Part shown: positions 1-10,820 of the stretch, piece after piece
Layout of the letters: each line of letters starts with the position of its first letter
Position numbering within the stretch: the stretch's first letter is position 1
Origin: Zingiber officinale
Taxonomy: Eukaryota; Streptophyta; Magnoliopsida; Zingiberales; Zingiberaceae
Direction of reading: 5' to 3'
Assembly (NCBI RefSeq): GCF_018446385.1
Contig: NC_056002.1
Span: 38,178,063-38,242,062 of the forward strand
DNA: 64,000 nt
The notes under the pieces: generated by a model
What the model saw: the letters and a program-made list of their open reading frames with translations, nothing else
What the model was told of the DNA's origin: nothing
The model's database searches: none
Program-made: the position numbers and the translations under genes

Positions 1-910
1 ATAAATAAGAGGCTACGATATGGAGTGAGAGGAGGAATTGGTTTTGGTCTCCCGATAAAATTAAGCATCCCGTGTTCGCCCCGAACACACAACTTAATTT
101 TATCAATAATAATTCATTCCACTAGAGAACTATTATTGAACTACCGCACCAATCCCAAATTACATTTTTGGGCTCCTTCTTATTATAAGTGTGTTAGTCT
201 CCCTGTGTTTAAGATGTCAAATGTCCACTAATTAAGTGAGTTACTGACAACTCATTTAATTAATATCTTTATCCAAGAATAGTACCACTCAACCTCATCG
301 TCATGCCGGACTAAGTCCACCTGCAGGGTTTAACATGACAATCTTTATGAGCTCATCTTGGGGACATTATCAACCTAGATTACTAGGACACAATTTCCTT
401 CTATAATCAACAACACACACTATAAGTAATATCATTTCCCAACTTATCGAGCTTATTGATTTATCGAACTAAATCTCACCCATTGATAAATTAAAGAAAT
501 AAATATCAAATATATGTACTTGTTATTATATTAGGATTAAGAGCACACACTTCCATAATAACTGAGGTATTTATTCCTTTATAAAGTCAGTATAAAAGAA
601 ACAACCTCAAATGGTCCTACTCAATACACTCTAAGAGTACTAGTGTAATTATATAGTCAAGATAAACTAATTCCTAATTACACTACGACCTTCCAATGGT
701 TTGTTCCTTTCCATTTTGGTCGTGAACTACTATTTATAATTTATAAGGTACAGATAACATCATCTTCTGTATGTAGCACCACATACTATGTTATCTTCAA
801 TATAAATTAATTGAACAACTACAACTAAATGTAGACAATTTGATCAAATGTGATTCTTTATTCAAAATAAATGTTTACAAAAGCTTAGGCTTTTAGTATA
901 CACTCCAACA
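1..910 (-). mobile_element. Copia LTR, cut off by the window edge
   Basis: Reverse complement of the first ~910 bp of the LTR found at 8421 and 15976. Read on the minus strand it starts at 910 with TGTTGGAGTG and then follows that LTR nearly base for base. The sequence just outside the TG end (911 on) has no polypurine tract, so this is either the 5' LTR of an element running off the left edge or a solo LTR. Its partner and target duplication lie outside the window. Confidence 0.85.
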
Positions 911-2028
911 AGTGTAGCAGCGTGGTAGCCGGCAGGCGGTTGGACTCTATTTGGCTCCGTTGGTCCACTCATGGGTAGTGTGACGCAGCGTGGTAGCCGA
1001 CAGAGATTCCTCCCCGTCATCATGTACCGGGAGATGAGAGCATTGAGCTCCCCCATTTATGATTTGGGGTAGGAGGATAGGTCTACTCCGACAGCATCCC
1101 GTCCACTCGGTCACTCATCAGGGGCAGTGATGGCAGAGTGCACGGTTGTCACAGTCCTACCCACTCGGTCTCACCATTGTGTGTGACATGGCTGACTGGC
1201 GTCAGGGGTGACCATGACATTTGCATCATATGCATGATGCATTTATTTCTTGTGTTTGCTGCATTTACTTACTGCATTTATATGGATGCATATGATTGAC
1301 ATGCATACAGGATTTATGACACTCTCGGTCTGACGACCCTGTTGTACTTATACCCTGGTCCTGGTTAGTACAGTTTTCTCCTGCTTATTTCAGTTGCATT
1401 TATCCTGCTTGTATCAGGAGACTGTACGCATGATTAGTGCTGGTTGTTATTTTCTTTATTATGCATATCAGTTGATACCCGCTGAGTGTTGGACTCACAC
1501 CCTCCTCCGTTGTTATTTTCAGGTTGATGCTGTCTAGAGAGAGTTCCAGTCGCTAGTCCCCTGCAATCCACGAAGACGAGTGTTGCTCTTTTAGTTTTTC
1601 TTGTTTAGACTGTGTTTAGACTTATTCTGCTTTTGACATCTGGACTTGTATTAGTTTACTTTTGGATATTGCCCATGAGTTTTATTGGATTTGTTTTACT
1701 ACACGCCTGCCTAGATGGCAGAAGAGGTAAGTTGATTTTATCGTCGGATTTGAGCTTTATGGGTGTAGTGGAGTAGGACATCGGTTTTGTACTTTATGGG
1801 TGTAGTTGAGTAGGGTTGTTTTTGAGTCTTATTATTACTGTGCTAGTTTGTTAACTATTAAACTGCGTGGATGTCTGTGTGTTGTGCTTATATTATAGTT
1901 ACTGTTCCGGTCATGTTGGCCGATGTATATGTGGCCCTGGGGGCGATGTAGAAAGATTCAGATTGTCCGCCGTATAGGGGAGATGCTGCCAAAATTTCTT
2001 CGGATAGGGACTCCTCCAGGGCGTGACA
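911..2028 (+). mobile_element. 3' part of a probable chromovirus (Tekay/Del-like) LTR
   Basis: Non-coding stretch ending in GGGCGTGACA at 2028, where Athila protease sequence begins abruptly on the other strand. The GGCGTGACA end and the run of imperfect repeats (GCGTGGTAGCC at about 920 and 987; GCATTTA/ATGCAT-rich 1225-1310) resemble Tekay/Del-type Ty3/gypsy LTRs as I remember them. The 5' start is missing and no matching target duplication was found. A sequence at 60359 looks like the 5' part of the same kind of LTR. The family assignment is inference. Confidence 0.4.
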
Positions 2029-2030
2029 TC

Positions 2031-3077
2031 CACTATTCCCATTAGGTATCTACATGAATGGTCAGCTAGTTACAGTGTCATCGTGGTCAATTTAATGTTC
2101 TGGAACCCCAACTTCTTGCATAAGGAGTACATGAGTAGGCTGACGCTGGCTCCCAAGTCACAGAAAGCTCTTGGTATGAGTTCAGAACCAATTTTGCACG
2201 GTATGGAGAAACTTCCTGGATCTTGAAGTTTAGGGGGAGGATTCGTCAATAGGAGGGCATTGCAATTCTCTGTTAGTGCTACAGTCTCGAAGTCATCCTT
2301 CTGTCTTCTGTTAGATAAAATCCCTTTTAAAAATTTGGCGAACTTCGGCATTTGGTGCAGTGCATCTATCAGTGGTACTTCTATGCAGATTTCTTTGATC
2401 TTCTTTAGGAAACGGTTGAACTCTTTGTCTCTCTGGGATGCTATAAGCTTATGAGGAAAAGAGATCTTCAGATTCTGTGGGGAAGCTTGAAGAGTTTCTT
2501 CAACCTTTTTAGTAGCTTCCTCTCCATCCCTATTTGGAGTCTGACTGGGCATTAGAGGAGAGGTCTCCTTCTCCGGTTCGAGCTCCTTCTGAGTAATGAT
2601 TTGGGGACCACCCACAGGGCATCCGCTCCTCAGCTCAATGCGATTGCAATGTTCTACCGGATTTAAATTTGGTTTATCGGGAAATGTACCTTGTGTTCTT
2701 GAGATGGACTGAGCTATCTGGGATATTTGGCTGTCTTGCATCTTTTGATGCTTCTCAGAGTTTTCTAGCCTATGGGTCAGTTGTTTGATCTCAGTTTTTA
2801 TCTCCTTTTGCTCTGAGAGGGCTTCCTCAAGCATCTTTTCAATCCTGGATAGTTGTAAAGGTGGTTGTTGCCCAGGCTGATAATTCTGATGTGCTGGTCC
2901 TTGATCATGATTATTCCTATACGAGAAATTGGGATGATTTCTCCATTCAGGATTGTAGGTATTGGAGTACGAATTATTTTGCCGCTGATTGTAACCAGTT
3001 ATTGTATCGCACTGCTCAAGTTGGTTTATCTGTGCTTGCATTGACCCAAGGGGGCAAGTGTCTAGACCGTGGTCCAT
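2031..3077 (-). pseudogene. Athila-type gag C-terminus and aspartic protease (truncated)
   Basis: Minus-strand reading of about 349 codons. The N-terminal half is rich in Q, N and charged residues and contains a heptad-like segment (RIEKMLEEALSEQKEIKTEI), as in the C-terminal part of Athila gag. A RIELRSG motif comes before the protease. The protease signature reads CDLGAS instead of the usual D-[ST]-G-A, a form common in Athila copies. It is followed by the typical LADHS...GIV stretch, which ends at about 2031 where the chromovirus LTR begins. RT, RNase H and integrase are absent. This is an old broken copy and no full protein can be expected. Confidence 0.75.
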
Positions 3078-3253
3078 GCTCCCGCAGATGTCTCAAACAA
3101 AGACTACGGCTTTAGCTGTGTTGCTCCCCATCGCTTCAAATTTCTTAGTCAAGGCGTCCAGCTTTGCAGACATGAGTGTAAATGCATCGATTTCTTCATC
3201 TGATGTCCTGAGAACGCACCACCTGATCTTTCAGATGTCCACTGATGGTGGTT

Positions 3254-3988
3254 CTATGCCACATTCTCTATTATTTCTTCTGCTTCATCAAGGCTCTTGT
3301 TCATCAATGCCCCTCCTGCCGTAGAGTCCAATGATACCTTCGTATGATAATTTATTCCATTGTAGAAGGTGTGTAAAACCAGCCACTTCTCAAGGCCATG
3401 ATGGGGACACTGTCTCAGCATGCTCTTGAATCGGTCCCATACTTCAAATAGGGATTCTGAGTCTATCTGCTTGAAGCTGGCGATCAGGTTTCTCATGTGG
3501 GCAGTCTTGCTTGGAGGGTAGAACTTGTCTAAGAATTTCTGCTCACATTGCTCCCAAGATGATATGCTATCTGCCGGTAGAGAAGTCAGCCACTGCTTGG
3601 CCGTGTCTTTTAGAGAAAATTCGAAAAGAAGTAGTCTCACCGATTCTGGAAGAACCTCATTCACCTTCATCATGCCACAGATTTCATAAAACAGCTCTAG
3701 ATGATGATTCGGGTCCTCGTGTGGTCCTCCACCGAATTAATTTTTCTGGACCATGTGAATTACTGCGGGCATGATCTCAAAGTTGTCAGCATCGATGGTT
3801 GGTCGGGTGATACTGGATCGGACTCCTCGTGCACATGGTGCCGCATAATCTTTCAGCGGTTTATCGGCCATTCCTGAGGATTCTTTTGCTGCTTGGAAAG
3901 CTTTCTGTAAATTCCTTCTCCTCAGAAAGGTCCTGTCAATCTCTGGATCAAATGGTAGCAGCTGTTTTGAAAGGTTAGCTCTACGCAT
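3254..3988 (-). pseudogene. Athila-type gag (frameshifted)
   Basis: Two minus-strand pieces. The first (3988-3737) carries the Athila gag N-terminus, with a DNFEI...VIHMVQ stretch. The second (3673-3254) is the retrotransposon gag core: LLLFEFSLKDTAKQWL, then W..C...FLDKFYP, then F..GI. A frame change lies between 3737 and 3673. Gag would form the element's particle. The reading frame also runs upstream to 4135 across the leader, but the plausible start is the Met at 3988. Another break separates it from the protease reading at 3077. Confidence 0.75.
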
Positions 3989-4116
3989 GCAAAAGCAAGA
4001 TATAGAATATGACAATACAAAATAAAGAATGATACTGGAAAGAATAAAAATGCAGTAAATAAAGAAAATAAAACCTAGTCTAATCCAATATGAATATGCT
4101 AATGTTATAGACGCAG

Positions 4117-4133
4117 GCCCCGGCAACGGCGCC
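4117..4133 (-). other. Primer-binding site, tRNA-Asp type
   Basis: The minus strand reads TGGCGCCGTTGCCGGGG, complementary to the 3' end of plant tRNA-Asp, the primer usual for Athila elements. It lies 7 bp inside the LTR boundary at 4141 and fixes the element's orientation as minus. Confidence 0.85.
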
Positions 4134-5070
4134 AAAAACTTGTTACGATTCTATAAGTGCACGGATTTGTCATCAGTAATAAAATTATCAATCCCACAGG
4201 GACTGGTTATAAGCACTAGCAGTTGTTCAGTTAGGTTTAGCTAAGTTACCAATGACATCGAATAATCTAAAGAGAGAGGTTGGAAAAAAGAATCGAGAGC
4301 TGGAAAGTCAAAGTATTCACTTGGTTACGAGGTATTCTAGGAGGTTGGTTTCATTGTGGTAGTATTGATGTGTCGCAATTTATCCTATCCTCGTTGTCCT
4401 TTACCATGCAGTTGCTAGAAACTAAAGTGGCTACACTTAAACACCAAGAGGAATAAGATTCCTAAGAAAGCCTGTTACGGTTTACCCCTGTCACTAGGGC
4501 GCCTCAGCGAATCTAAAGGAAACAACTCTAATTGGTGGGTTAAGAATAGCGGTTAAGAGATGAGTGCGGTCCCTCGTTTCCCTAAGGAGAACTTGCCTCT
4601 CCTTTAAGGGAAGTGCCCTAAATGTCCATGAACGAATTACCCCTGTCACTAGGGCCCCTCGGGTGTACAATCTAGAAACAATTCCTATGCAAGGTCGACA
4701 AGTTCTACACAATCAAGCGATAAGCAATTGAAACAAGACATGAAAGATCATCCAACGTGAATAGACAAACTGCGAGTTTTACATCAAACCAACCCTCAAC
4801 TACTCCCTACTCCTAGAACAGAGGATCTACTCCATAAGTATTAGAGAAACGCTCGAAGAGATAATGTAAATAAACATACAATCTTCAGATAGAGCGAGGA
4901 AGAGAGAGTATGCTTATTTCGATGACGACGAGTGGCCTCCGAATCCGATTCTCTGTTTCTGGAGTTGATGTGGTGGTGGAAGATCATGGGACGGGGCTCT
5001 GAGACAACGTAGAATGGCTCCAAAATGAATTCTCCCCTGACGGCTCGCCTCCCTGGTAAAAGGGTTAAAA

Positions 5071-5084
5071 ACCCTTTATATACA
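5071..5084 (-). promoter_or_regulatory. TATA box of the Athila LTR
   Basis: The minus strand reads TGTATATAAAGGGT, a good plant TATA box. It would start transcription toward lower coordinates, that is toward the primer site and gag. The palindrome array at 5104-5440 lies directly upstream. Confidence 0.55.
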
Positions 5085-5103
5085 TTAGGGTTAGCCGCGG
5101 CGA

Positions 5104-5440
5104 CACGACCGTGCCAAGATGGCACGACCTTGTTCTTCTCTCCCTCTGGCGGGGCTGCACGGCCGTGCAAGGATGCACGGTCGTGTGGTCTCTGGGTCAT
5201 GTTCCCTGAGGCACGGCCATGCAAGGATGCACGGCCGGGCATTCCTTCATCTTGGCCTGGGGGTGGCACGACCATGCAATGATGCACGACTGTGTGCTGC
5301 TCTGCCTCTGCCATGGCTGCACAGTCGTGCAAGGGTGCACATCCGCGTATTGCTTCACCTCTTCCATGGTCGCACAGTAGTGCAAGGGTGCACGACCGTG
5401 CACTGTTCCCTCCTATGTGGTCACACGGCCATGTGCATGG
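5104..5440. repeat. ~54-bp tandem array of GCACGGCCGTGC-type palindromes
   Basis: About seven diverged copies with starts near 5104, 5157, 5211, 5265, 5320, 5371 and 5424. Each has a palindromic core such as GCACGGCCGTGC, a short AAGGATG spacer and a second GCACG(G/A)(C/T)CGTG core, followed by a pyrimidine-rich spacer. The array lies in U3 of the Athila LTR. Open frames across it on both strands are a by-product of a period divisible by three. Confidence 0.8.
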
Positions 5441-5626
5441 CCGTGTTCTTCAACTTGTTTCGGTGCGTAGATAATCGCCATTTTTGCTCCGAAAGTCATC
5501 CCTGTTAACACAAAACCAAACAAAGAGCAGATATCCGAGCAAAAGAATATATATAATGAATACAAGACAAAAGAGTCAATGTGCGTCAAAACATGCGTAA
5601 ATGATCATAATATTTGCGCAGATCAA

Positions 5627-6380
5627 GAGCATGCTCACTTATAACTCGCAGTGGGGCAAGAGTCTGGGACACCGACATGGAAAGGTCGTTGGGCGTGAGA
5701 GCATGCTCACTTATAACTCGCACTGAGGTGAGAGTCAGGGACACCGACCTAGAAAGGTCGTTGGGCGTGAGAGCATGCTCACTTATAACTCGCACTGAAA
5801 CGAGAGTCTAGGACACCGACTTGGACGGTCATTGGGCGTGAGAGCATGTTCACTTATAACTCGCATTGGGGCGAGAGTCTGGGACCTGACCTGGAAAGGT
5901 CGTTGGGCGTGAGAGCATGCTCACTTATAACTCGCACTGGGGCGAGAGTCTGGAACCCGACTTGGAAAGGTCGAGTTTGGGACACCGACCTGGACGATCG
6001 TTGGGCGTGAGAGCATGCTCACTTATAACTCGCACTGAGGCGAGAGTCTGGGACCCGACCTGGAAGGTCGTTGGGCGTGAGAGCATGCTCACTTATAATT
6101 CGCACTAAGGCGAGAGTCTGGGACACTGACCTGGAAAGGTCATTGGGCATGAGAGCATGCTCACTTATAACTCGCACTAAAGCGAGAGTCTGGGACACCG
6201 ACCTGGAAGGACACCAACCTGGATGATCGTTGGGCGTGAGAGCATGTTCACTTATAACTCGCACTGGGCGAGAGTCTGGGACCCAACCTGGAAGGTCATT
6301 GGGCGTGAGAGTATACTCACTTATAACTCGCACTGGGGCGAGAGTCTGGGACACCGACCTGGAAAGGTCATTGGAAAGTT
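5627..6380. repeat. 72-bp tandem array with inverted repeats, about 10 copies
   Basis: The marker GAGCATGCTC occurs at about 5627, 5699, 5771, 5842, 5913, 6011, 6081, 6153, 6240 and 6309. Spacing is 69-72 bp, except for two longer units (98 and 87 bp) with internal partial duplications. Each unit holds the palindrome GAGCATGCTC, the inverted pair CTCGC/GCGAG, and GACC/GGTC around a short spacer. The array lies upstream of aORF1, where Tat-lineage elements often carry tandem repeats in their variable 3' untranslated region. Reading frames through it on both strands are artefacts of the 3n period. Confidence 0.9.
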
Positions 6381-7071
6381 CTTTGGGGGTTGATCCAAGA
6401 ATCGACTTTGATATTTGAGGATTGGCCTGGGGAGTATCCCCAAAATTCCCGCTCTAGTGTTGCATTTTAGGTGTCCAACCAATTGTTCGCTACTCGGGAC
6501 ATTTCCTGCAAATAGCTCACACAAACTTTAATCAGATAAGTTATTTGTTTACTAAAATCTTAATGAGAGCCAAATTCAACTTCCTGCTTCTCTTTATTTT
6601 CCCTCCTCTTTCCTGAGGTGGTCTCATAACCCTGACGTATGGCTTTTCTTTGGTTTTCCCGAGGTAACCGCATGACCATCTTTCCTTCTGACGTATGGGC
6701 TTCCTACGTTGGAATAATGTCGTACGAAAATTGATTTTCATGATTTGCTTGTCACGTACATCATTAATACCTTTTTAATACATTTCATAGGGGAGTAACG
6801 CATGTCCCATAAACCTTTCTCGCTACTGTGGCTGATCAGCGCCTTTTGACACATGACCCTAGATCTGACAACTCAAATTATTATACCTTCCCTCCTTTTG
6901 ATGCTTCTTAGGGGTTGGCTTTATAAACCCTAAAGGTTGTCCACCGTCTTCTTCTCATCGTTCGCACTGCTTTCGACTCTTCCACTTCTTTTTCCTCCTC
7001 CTGCTAAGTCTTTCTTTCGTGTTTGTTTCTTGTGAACGCTTCTTCTCCTCTTCATCTCCCTCAATTCCCTC
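6381..7071 (+). promoter_or_regulatory. Leader and TATA box of aORF1
   Basis: Non-coding stretch between the 72-bp array and the first ATG of aORF1. It contains TTTATAAACCC at 6920-6930, a good TATA box, then a CT-rich leader of about 130 nt (TCTTCTTCTC, CTTCTTTTTCCTCC) ending at the ATG at 7072. The same layout precedes aORF2. Promoter activity is inferred from sequence only. Confidence 0.45.
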
Positions 7072-8420
7072 ATGGCTGAAGGTAATGAGGTACTCTGGTA
7101 TTCGTATTATATTTTAGACTTAGATGATAGTGACTTGTTCCAGATCCGTAATAACTTTCACCTTACTAAAGACTATCAACTACGAGCTCCCCGACCGGAT
7201 GAACACCCTTCTTCCCCTCCCCAAGGCTTTGTAACTTTCTTTAAGGACCAACTTTTGGAAGGTCTTCTCTTTCCTCTTCATCCAATTTTCTCTTCCTTGA
7301 GTGAATATTTTAGTATTCCCCTTTCACAGTTTTCTCCTAATGTTATTCGTGCTATTTCTGGCATGGTCATCCTTTGTAGGGTATACCAGGTTCCTTTAAC
7401 CGCACAACTCTTCCACCACTTCTATTCTCTGAAACGATCTGAGTCTGGCGTGTTCATGGTGCAATCTAGAGTCGAGTGTAAATTCTTCCTTGATATGCCC
7501 TCTTCCAATAAGGGTTGGAAGTCCCGCTTCTTCTTCATCAGACTGCCTGAGTTGGTATCCTGGTCGACTAACCGACATTCTAGCCTTCCCTCACCTTTTG
7601 AATTACCAGATCACATGCATCAACCTGTCTGCCATACATCTTCAGAGAAAATACAAGGAGTCCGCCTTCTCCTGTCTATAATATTGTGAGAAGGCTTTTT
7701 GCACTTTTTTGGACTCAGCCCAGTCCCTACAGCTATAGGAGCGTCGTTTGGTAAGATGTTGCTTTTCCTCCCGCTAGTCTTCGCTAACTAAGGTATTTTC
7801 TTCTTTCTTTACAGAGGCTGCTATGTTCCGGGCTTATTCGTGTGAATCAAGCAAACTGCCCAGCAATGTTTTGAAGGCCATGGGCGAGGAAATCACAAAA
7901 GGCTTTGTCGTTCCCTCGACTACTTCACATGACACAGCGGAGGATCCTTCAGAGTCCTCCACTGAACTCCTTCTGGCCTCTGTCCCTCCTGAGACTGGCC
8001 CCATAGCTCTGGAACCAATCGAGGAAGAGCAGGCTCCTTCTCCACCCCCAGATAAGTGTTTCCGCCTCCAGCGTAAGCGCAAAAGAGTCACGCCTTCCGT
8101 TCAGTCTTCTCCTGCGCTTCCTTCACTCAGGCTAGCTTCCTCCAAGGTCCCCAAAGTCCAGGCGCAAACAGCAAGAGCCCTCGTCCAGGAATCTCCTCTA
8201 GCGGTCGAAGTCCCCGCACCCACACCTGTCCGGGTCTTAGCTCTTGAGCGGCTCGGACCCTCCACCATAGACTAGCCCGGGAGTTCTGCGACCCCTTTCG
8301 TAGCTCCTGTCGCCTCCTCCCCTTCATCTGCTCGTACCAGGGCACGACCCAACAAGAGCAAGTATGATTTCACGGCCTCCTGGAGCTTGCCCTCTATGCT
8401 CAGGCGGGATTCAACAGGGG
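7072..8420 (+). pseudogene. aORF1, 5' part: Tat-lineage extra ORF (putative gypsy-type transposon domain)
   Basis: Starts at ATG 7072 (MAEGNEVLWYSYYILDLDD). The domain block that follows includes a GFVTFFKDQLLEGLLFPLHP motif, PLSQFSPNVIR, LFHHFYSLKRSESG and WKSRFFFI, the pattern of the plant putative gypsy-type transposon domain (Pfam Transposase_28). This family is known as an antisense extra ORF of Tat-lineage Ty3/gypsy elements; its biochemical role is unknown. A frame disturbance lies near 7560-7690. A likely GT-AG intron is 7751-7814. The next exon is Pro/Ser-rich, with a basic patch (LQRKRKRV) and a TAG at 8273. The Copia element at 8421 interrupts it; the reading resumes in the same frame at 18366. 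Confidence 0.7.
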
Positions 8421-10805
8421 TGTTAGAGTGTATACTGAAAGCCTAAGCTTTTGTAAACATTTATTTTGAATAAAGAATCACATTTGGTCAAATTTTCTAC
8501 ATTTAGTTGTAGTTGTTCAATTAATTTATATTGTAGATAACATAGTATGTGGTGTCACATACAGAAGATGATGTTATCAATACCTTATAAATTATAAACA
8601 GTAGCTCATGACCAAAATGGAAAGGAACAAACCATTGGAAGGTCGTAGTGTAATTAGGAATTAGTTTATCTTGACTATATAATTACACTAGTACACTTAA
8701 AGTGTATTGACTAGGACCATTAGAGGTCGTTTCTTTTATACTGACTTTATAAAGAAACAAATACCTCAGTTATTATGGAAGTGTGTGCTCTTAATCCTAA
8801 TATAATAACAAGCACATATATTTGATATTTATTTCTTTAATTTATCAATGGGTGAGATTTAGTTAGATGAATCAATAAGCCCGATAAGTTGGGAAATAAT
8901 ATCACTTATAATGTGTGTTGTTGATTATAGAACAAAACTGTGTCCTAGTAATCTATGTTGATAATGTCCCCAAGATGAGCTCATAAAGATTGTCATGTTA
9001 AATCCTGCAGGTGGACTTAGTCTGACATGACGATAAGGTTGAGTGGTACTATTCTTGGATGAAGATATTAATTAAATGAGTTGTCAGTAACTCACTTAAT
9101 TAGTGGACATTTGACATCTTAAACACAGGGAGACTAACACACTCATAATAAGAAGGAGCCCAAAAATGTAATTTGGGATTGGTGCGGTAGTTCAATAATA
9201 GTTCTCTAGTGGAATGAATTATTATTGATAAAATAAAGTTGTGTGTTCGGGGCGAACATGGGATGCTTAATTTTATCGGGAGACCAAAACCAATTTCTCC
9301 TCTCGGTCCCTATTGTAGCCTCTTATTTATAGAGTACTATAGCCACCTATACCCACCTTCATACCCATGATAAGGGGGTCGGCCAAGCTAGCTTGTGGAT
9401 CAAACTAGGGCCGGCCAAGTCTTGATTCATGGGTGGCCAGCCCTAGCTTAATCCCAAGCTTAGGTGGCAGGCCCCCATTAAATTTAAAGGAATTTTAATT
9501 TTAAATTTTTCTTATGTGGAAGATATAATTTATTGGAGAGAATTAAAATTAAAATATCTCTTCTACAAAAGATTAAGAAAAGAGATTAGATCTCTTTCCT
9601 TATTTGTAGATAGGAAAGATATTTTATTTTTTTTCTCTATGTAAATTATTCACATGTAGAAAAATTAAAATTATAGAAATTTCTTTTTATCAACCATGAA
9701 GGGATTTTAAAGGGAAATTTTATTTTTTCCGAAGACAAATAAGGAATTTTAATTGTTGATTGAAATTACCTTGTTTGATCTTATTGAGGTGGCCGACCAT
9801 GATATAATTGATTAGGAAATTTTATTTAATTTTTCTTAATTAATTGTTGTCAAGGAAAGTTAAGGAAATTTTATTGTAATTAAATTTCCTTATTTACCAA
9901 AACTAAGGAATATAAAAGAGGGGGTTGGGGTGCCTTCATGAGACACAACCTCTATTATTTTCTCCCTCTTTTTCCTTGGTGTTGTGGCCGGCCATCCTCT
10001 CTCCCTCTCTTCCTCTTTGTGGTGGTCGAAACTCTTCCTTGCTTGGAGCTTTTGTGGTGGCCGGATACTACTTGGAGAAGAAGAAGAAGAAGGAGAGAAA
10101 GCTTGCATCCCTTGGAGCTTAGTTGGTGGAAAAAGTTCTTCATCCTTGGATTTTGGTGCTTGGCCGAAACTTGAAGGAAGAAGAAGAAGGTGCTAGGTGG
10201 TCCTCATCTTGGAAGATCGTTGCCCACACAACGTCCGAGGTTAGAAGAGGAATACGGTAGAAGATCAAGAGGTCTTTCTAAAAGGTATAACTAGTATTTT
10301 TCCTTTCCGCATCATACTAGTTATTTTTGGAAATAATACCAAATACAAGAGGCATGCGATTCTAGTATTTTGAATTTGTTTTTGATGTTGTGTTATTTTG
10401 TTTTTTTTTCCTTGTGATTTGATTGTTCTTTTCGGTTGACCTAAAGTTATTTAAGGAAATTAAATATTAACTTTCTTTAAAAGGCTTTGTCTAGTCGGTG
10501 GTGGTTGTTCCCATATCCAAGAAGGTCATGTGCCTCGCCACGTCAGTACTGGAAGCCAATTTTGAAAACTAATATTTAATGAAATTAATAACCTAGGTGA
10601 TTTGGATCAAACGTGTTAAGTTCCGCAGGAGATCCGAGTCTAAACCTAAAAGAACAAATAGATTAAATTTTTGATCAAACGTGTTAAGTTCCGCAGGCGA
10701 TCCAAGTTTAATTTAAAAGAACACATGGTAGCTAGGAAAAGGTTCAGACCTTTGTACAAAATTTTGTACAGTGGAACCATTAGGTTTTCCGAGTAGCAAC
10801 CAACA
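8421..10805 (+). mobile_element. 5' LTR of Copia A
   Basis: TGTTAG...CCAACA, 2385 bp. A TATA box (TATAAAAG, 9911-9918) sits about 1490 bp in, preceded by a long AT-rich U3. A CT-rich and GAA-rich stretch follows (9950-10200; it carries incidental open frames). Near the 3' end two ~75-bp copies share the motif GTGTTAAGTTCCGCAGG (about 10612 and 10681). Segment 10481-10557 is shared with the gag-only element at 23039-23110. Confidence 0.9.
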
Positions 10806-10807
10806 AT

Positions 10808-10820
10808 TGGTATCAGAGCT
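10808..10820 (+). other. Primer-binding site of Copia A (initiator-Met tRNA)
   Basis: TGGTATCAGAGCT, 2 bp after the LTR end, complementary to the 3' end of plant initiator-methionine tRNA. This is the usual Copia primer. Confidence 0.9.

Larger units (their letters stand above)
4141..5510 (-). mobile_element. Athila-type 5' LTR
   Basis: Runs from TGTTACGATT next to the primer site to CCTGTTAACA at 5510, giving short inverted ends TGTTA/TAACA. Length is about 1.37 kb. It contains two copies of an ACCCCTGTCACTAGGG motif (about 4485 and 4640) and a TATA box on the minus strand (5071-5084). The outer boundary is set only by the terminal motif, because the 3' LTR partner is absent. Confidence 0.6.

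Noticed and set aside
4841..5508. Open frames of 60-163 codons rich in HGRA/ARPC units
   Set aside because: Produced by the ~54-bp palindrome array in the Athila LTR.
5586..6354. Several overlapping open frames on both strands with repeated peptide units
   Set aside because: They are translations of the 72-bp array, whose period is a multiple of three; no start context or family match.
5627..6380. Possible CRISPR array
   Set aside because: The whole 72-bp unit is repeated with no unique spacers, and the setting is a plant retrotransposon.
9890..10196. Open frames in the Copia A LTR (repeated at 17443-17752)
   Set aside because: They lie over CT- and GAA-rich LTR sequence, occur on both strands, and have no domain.
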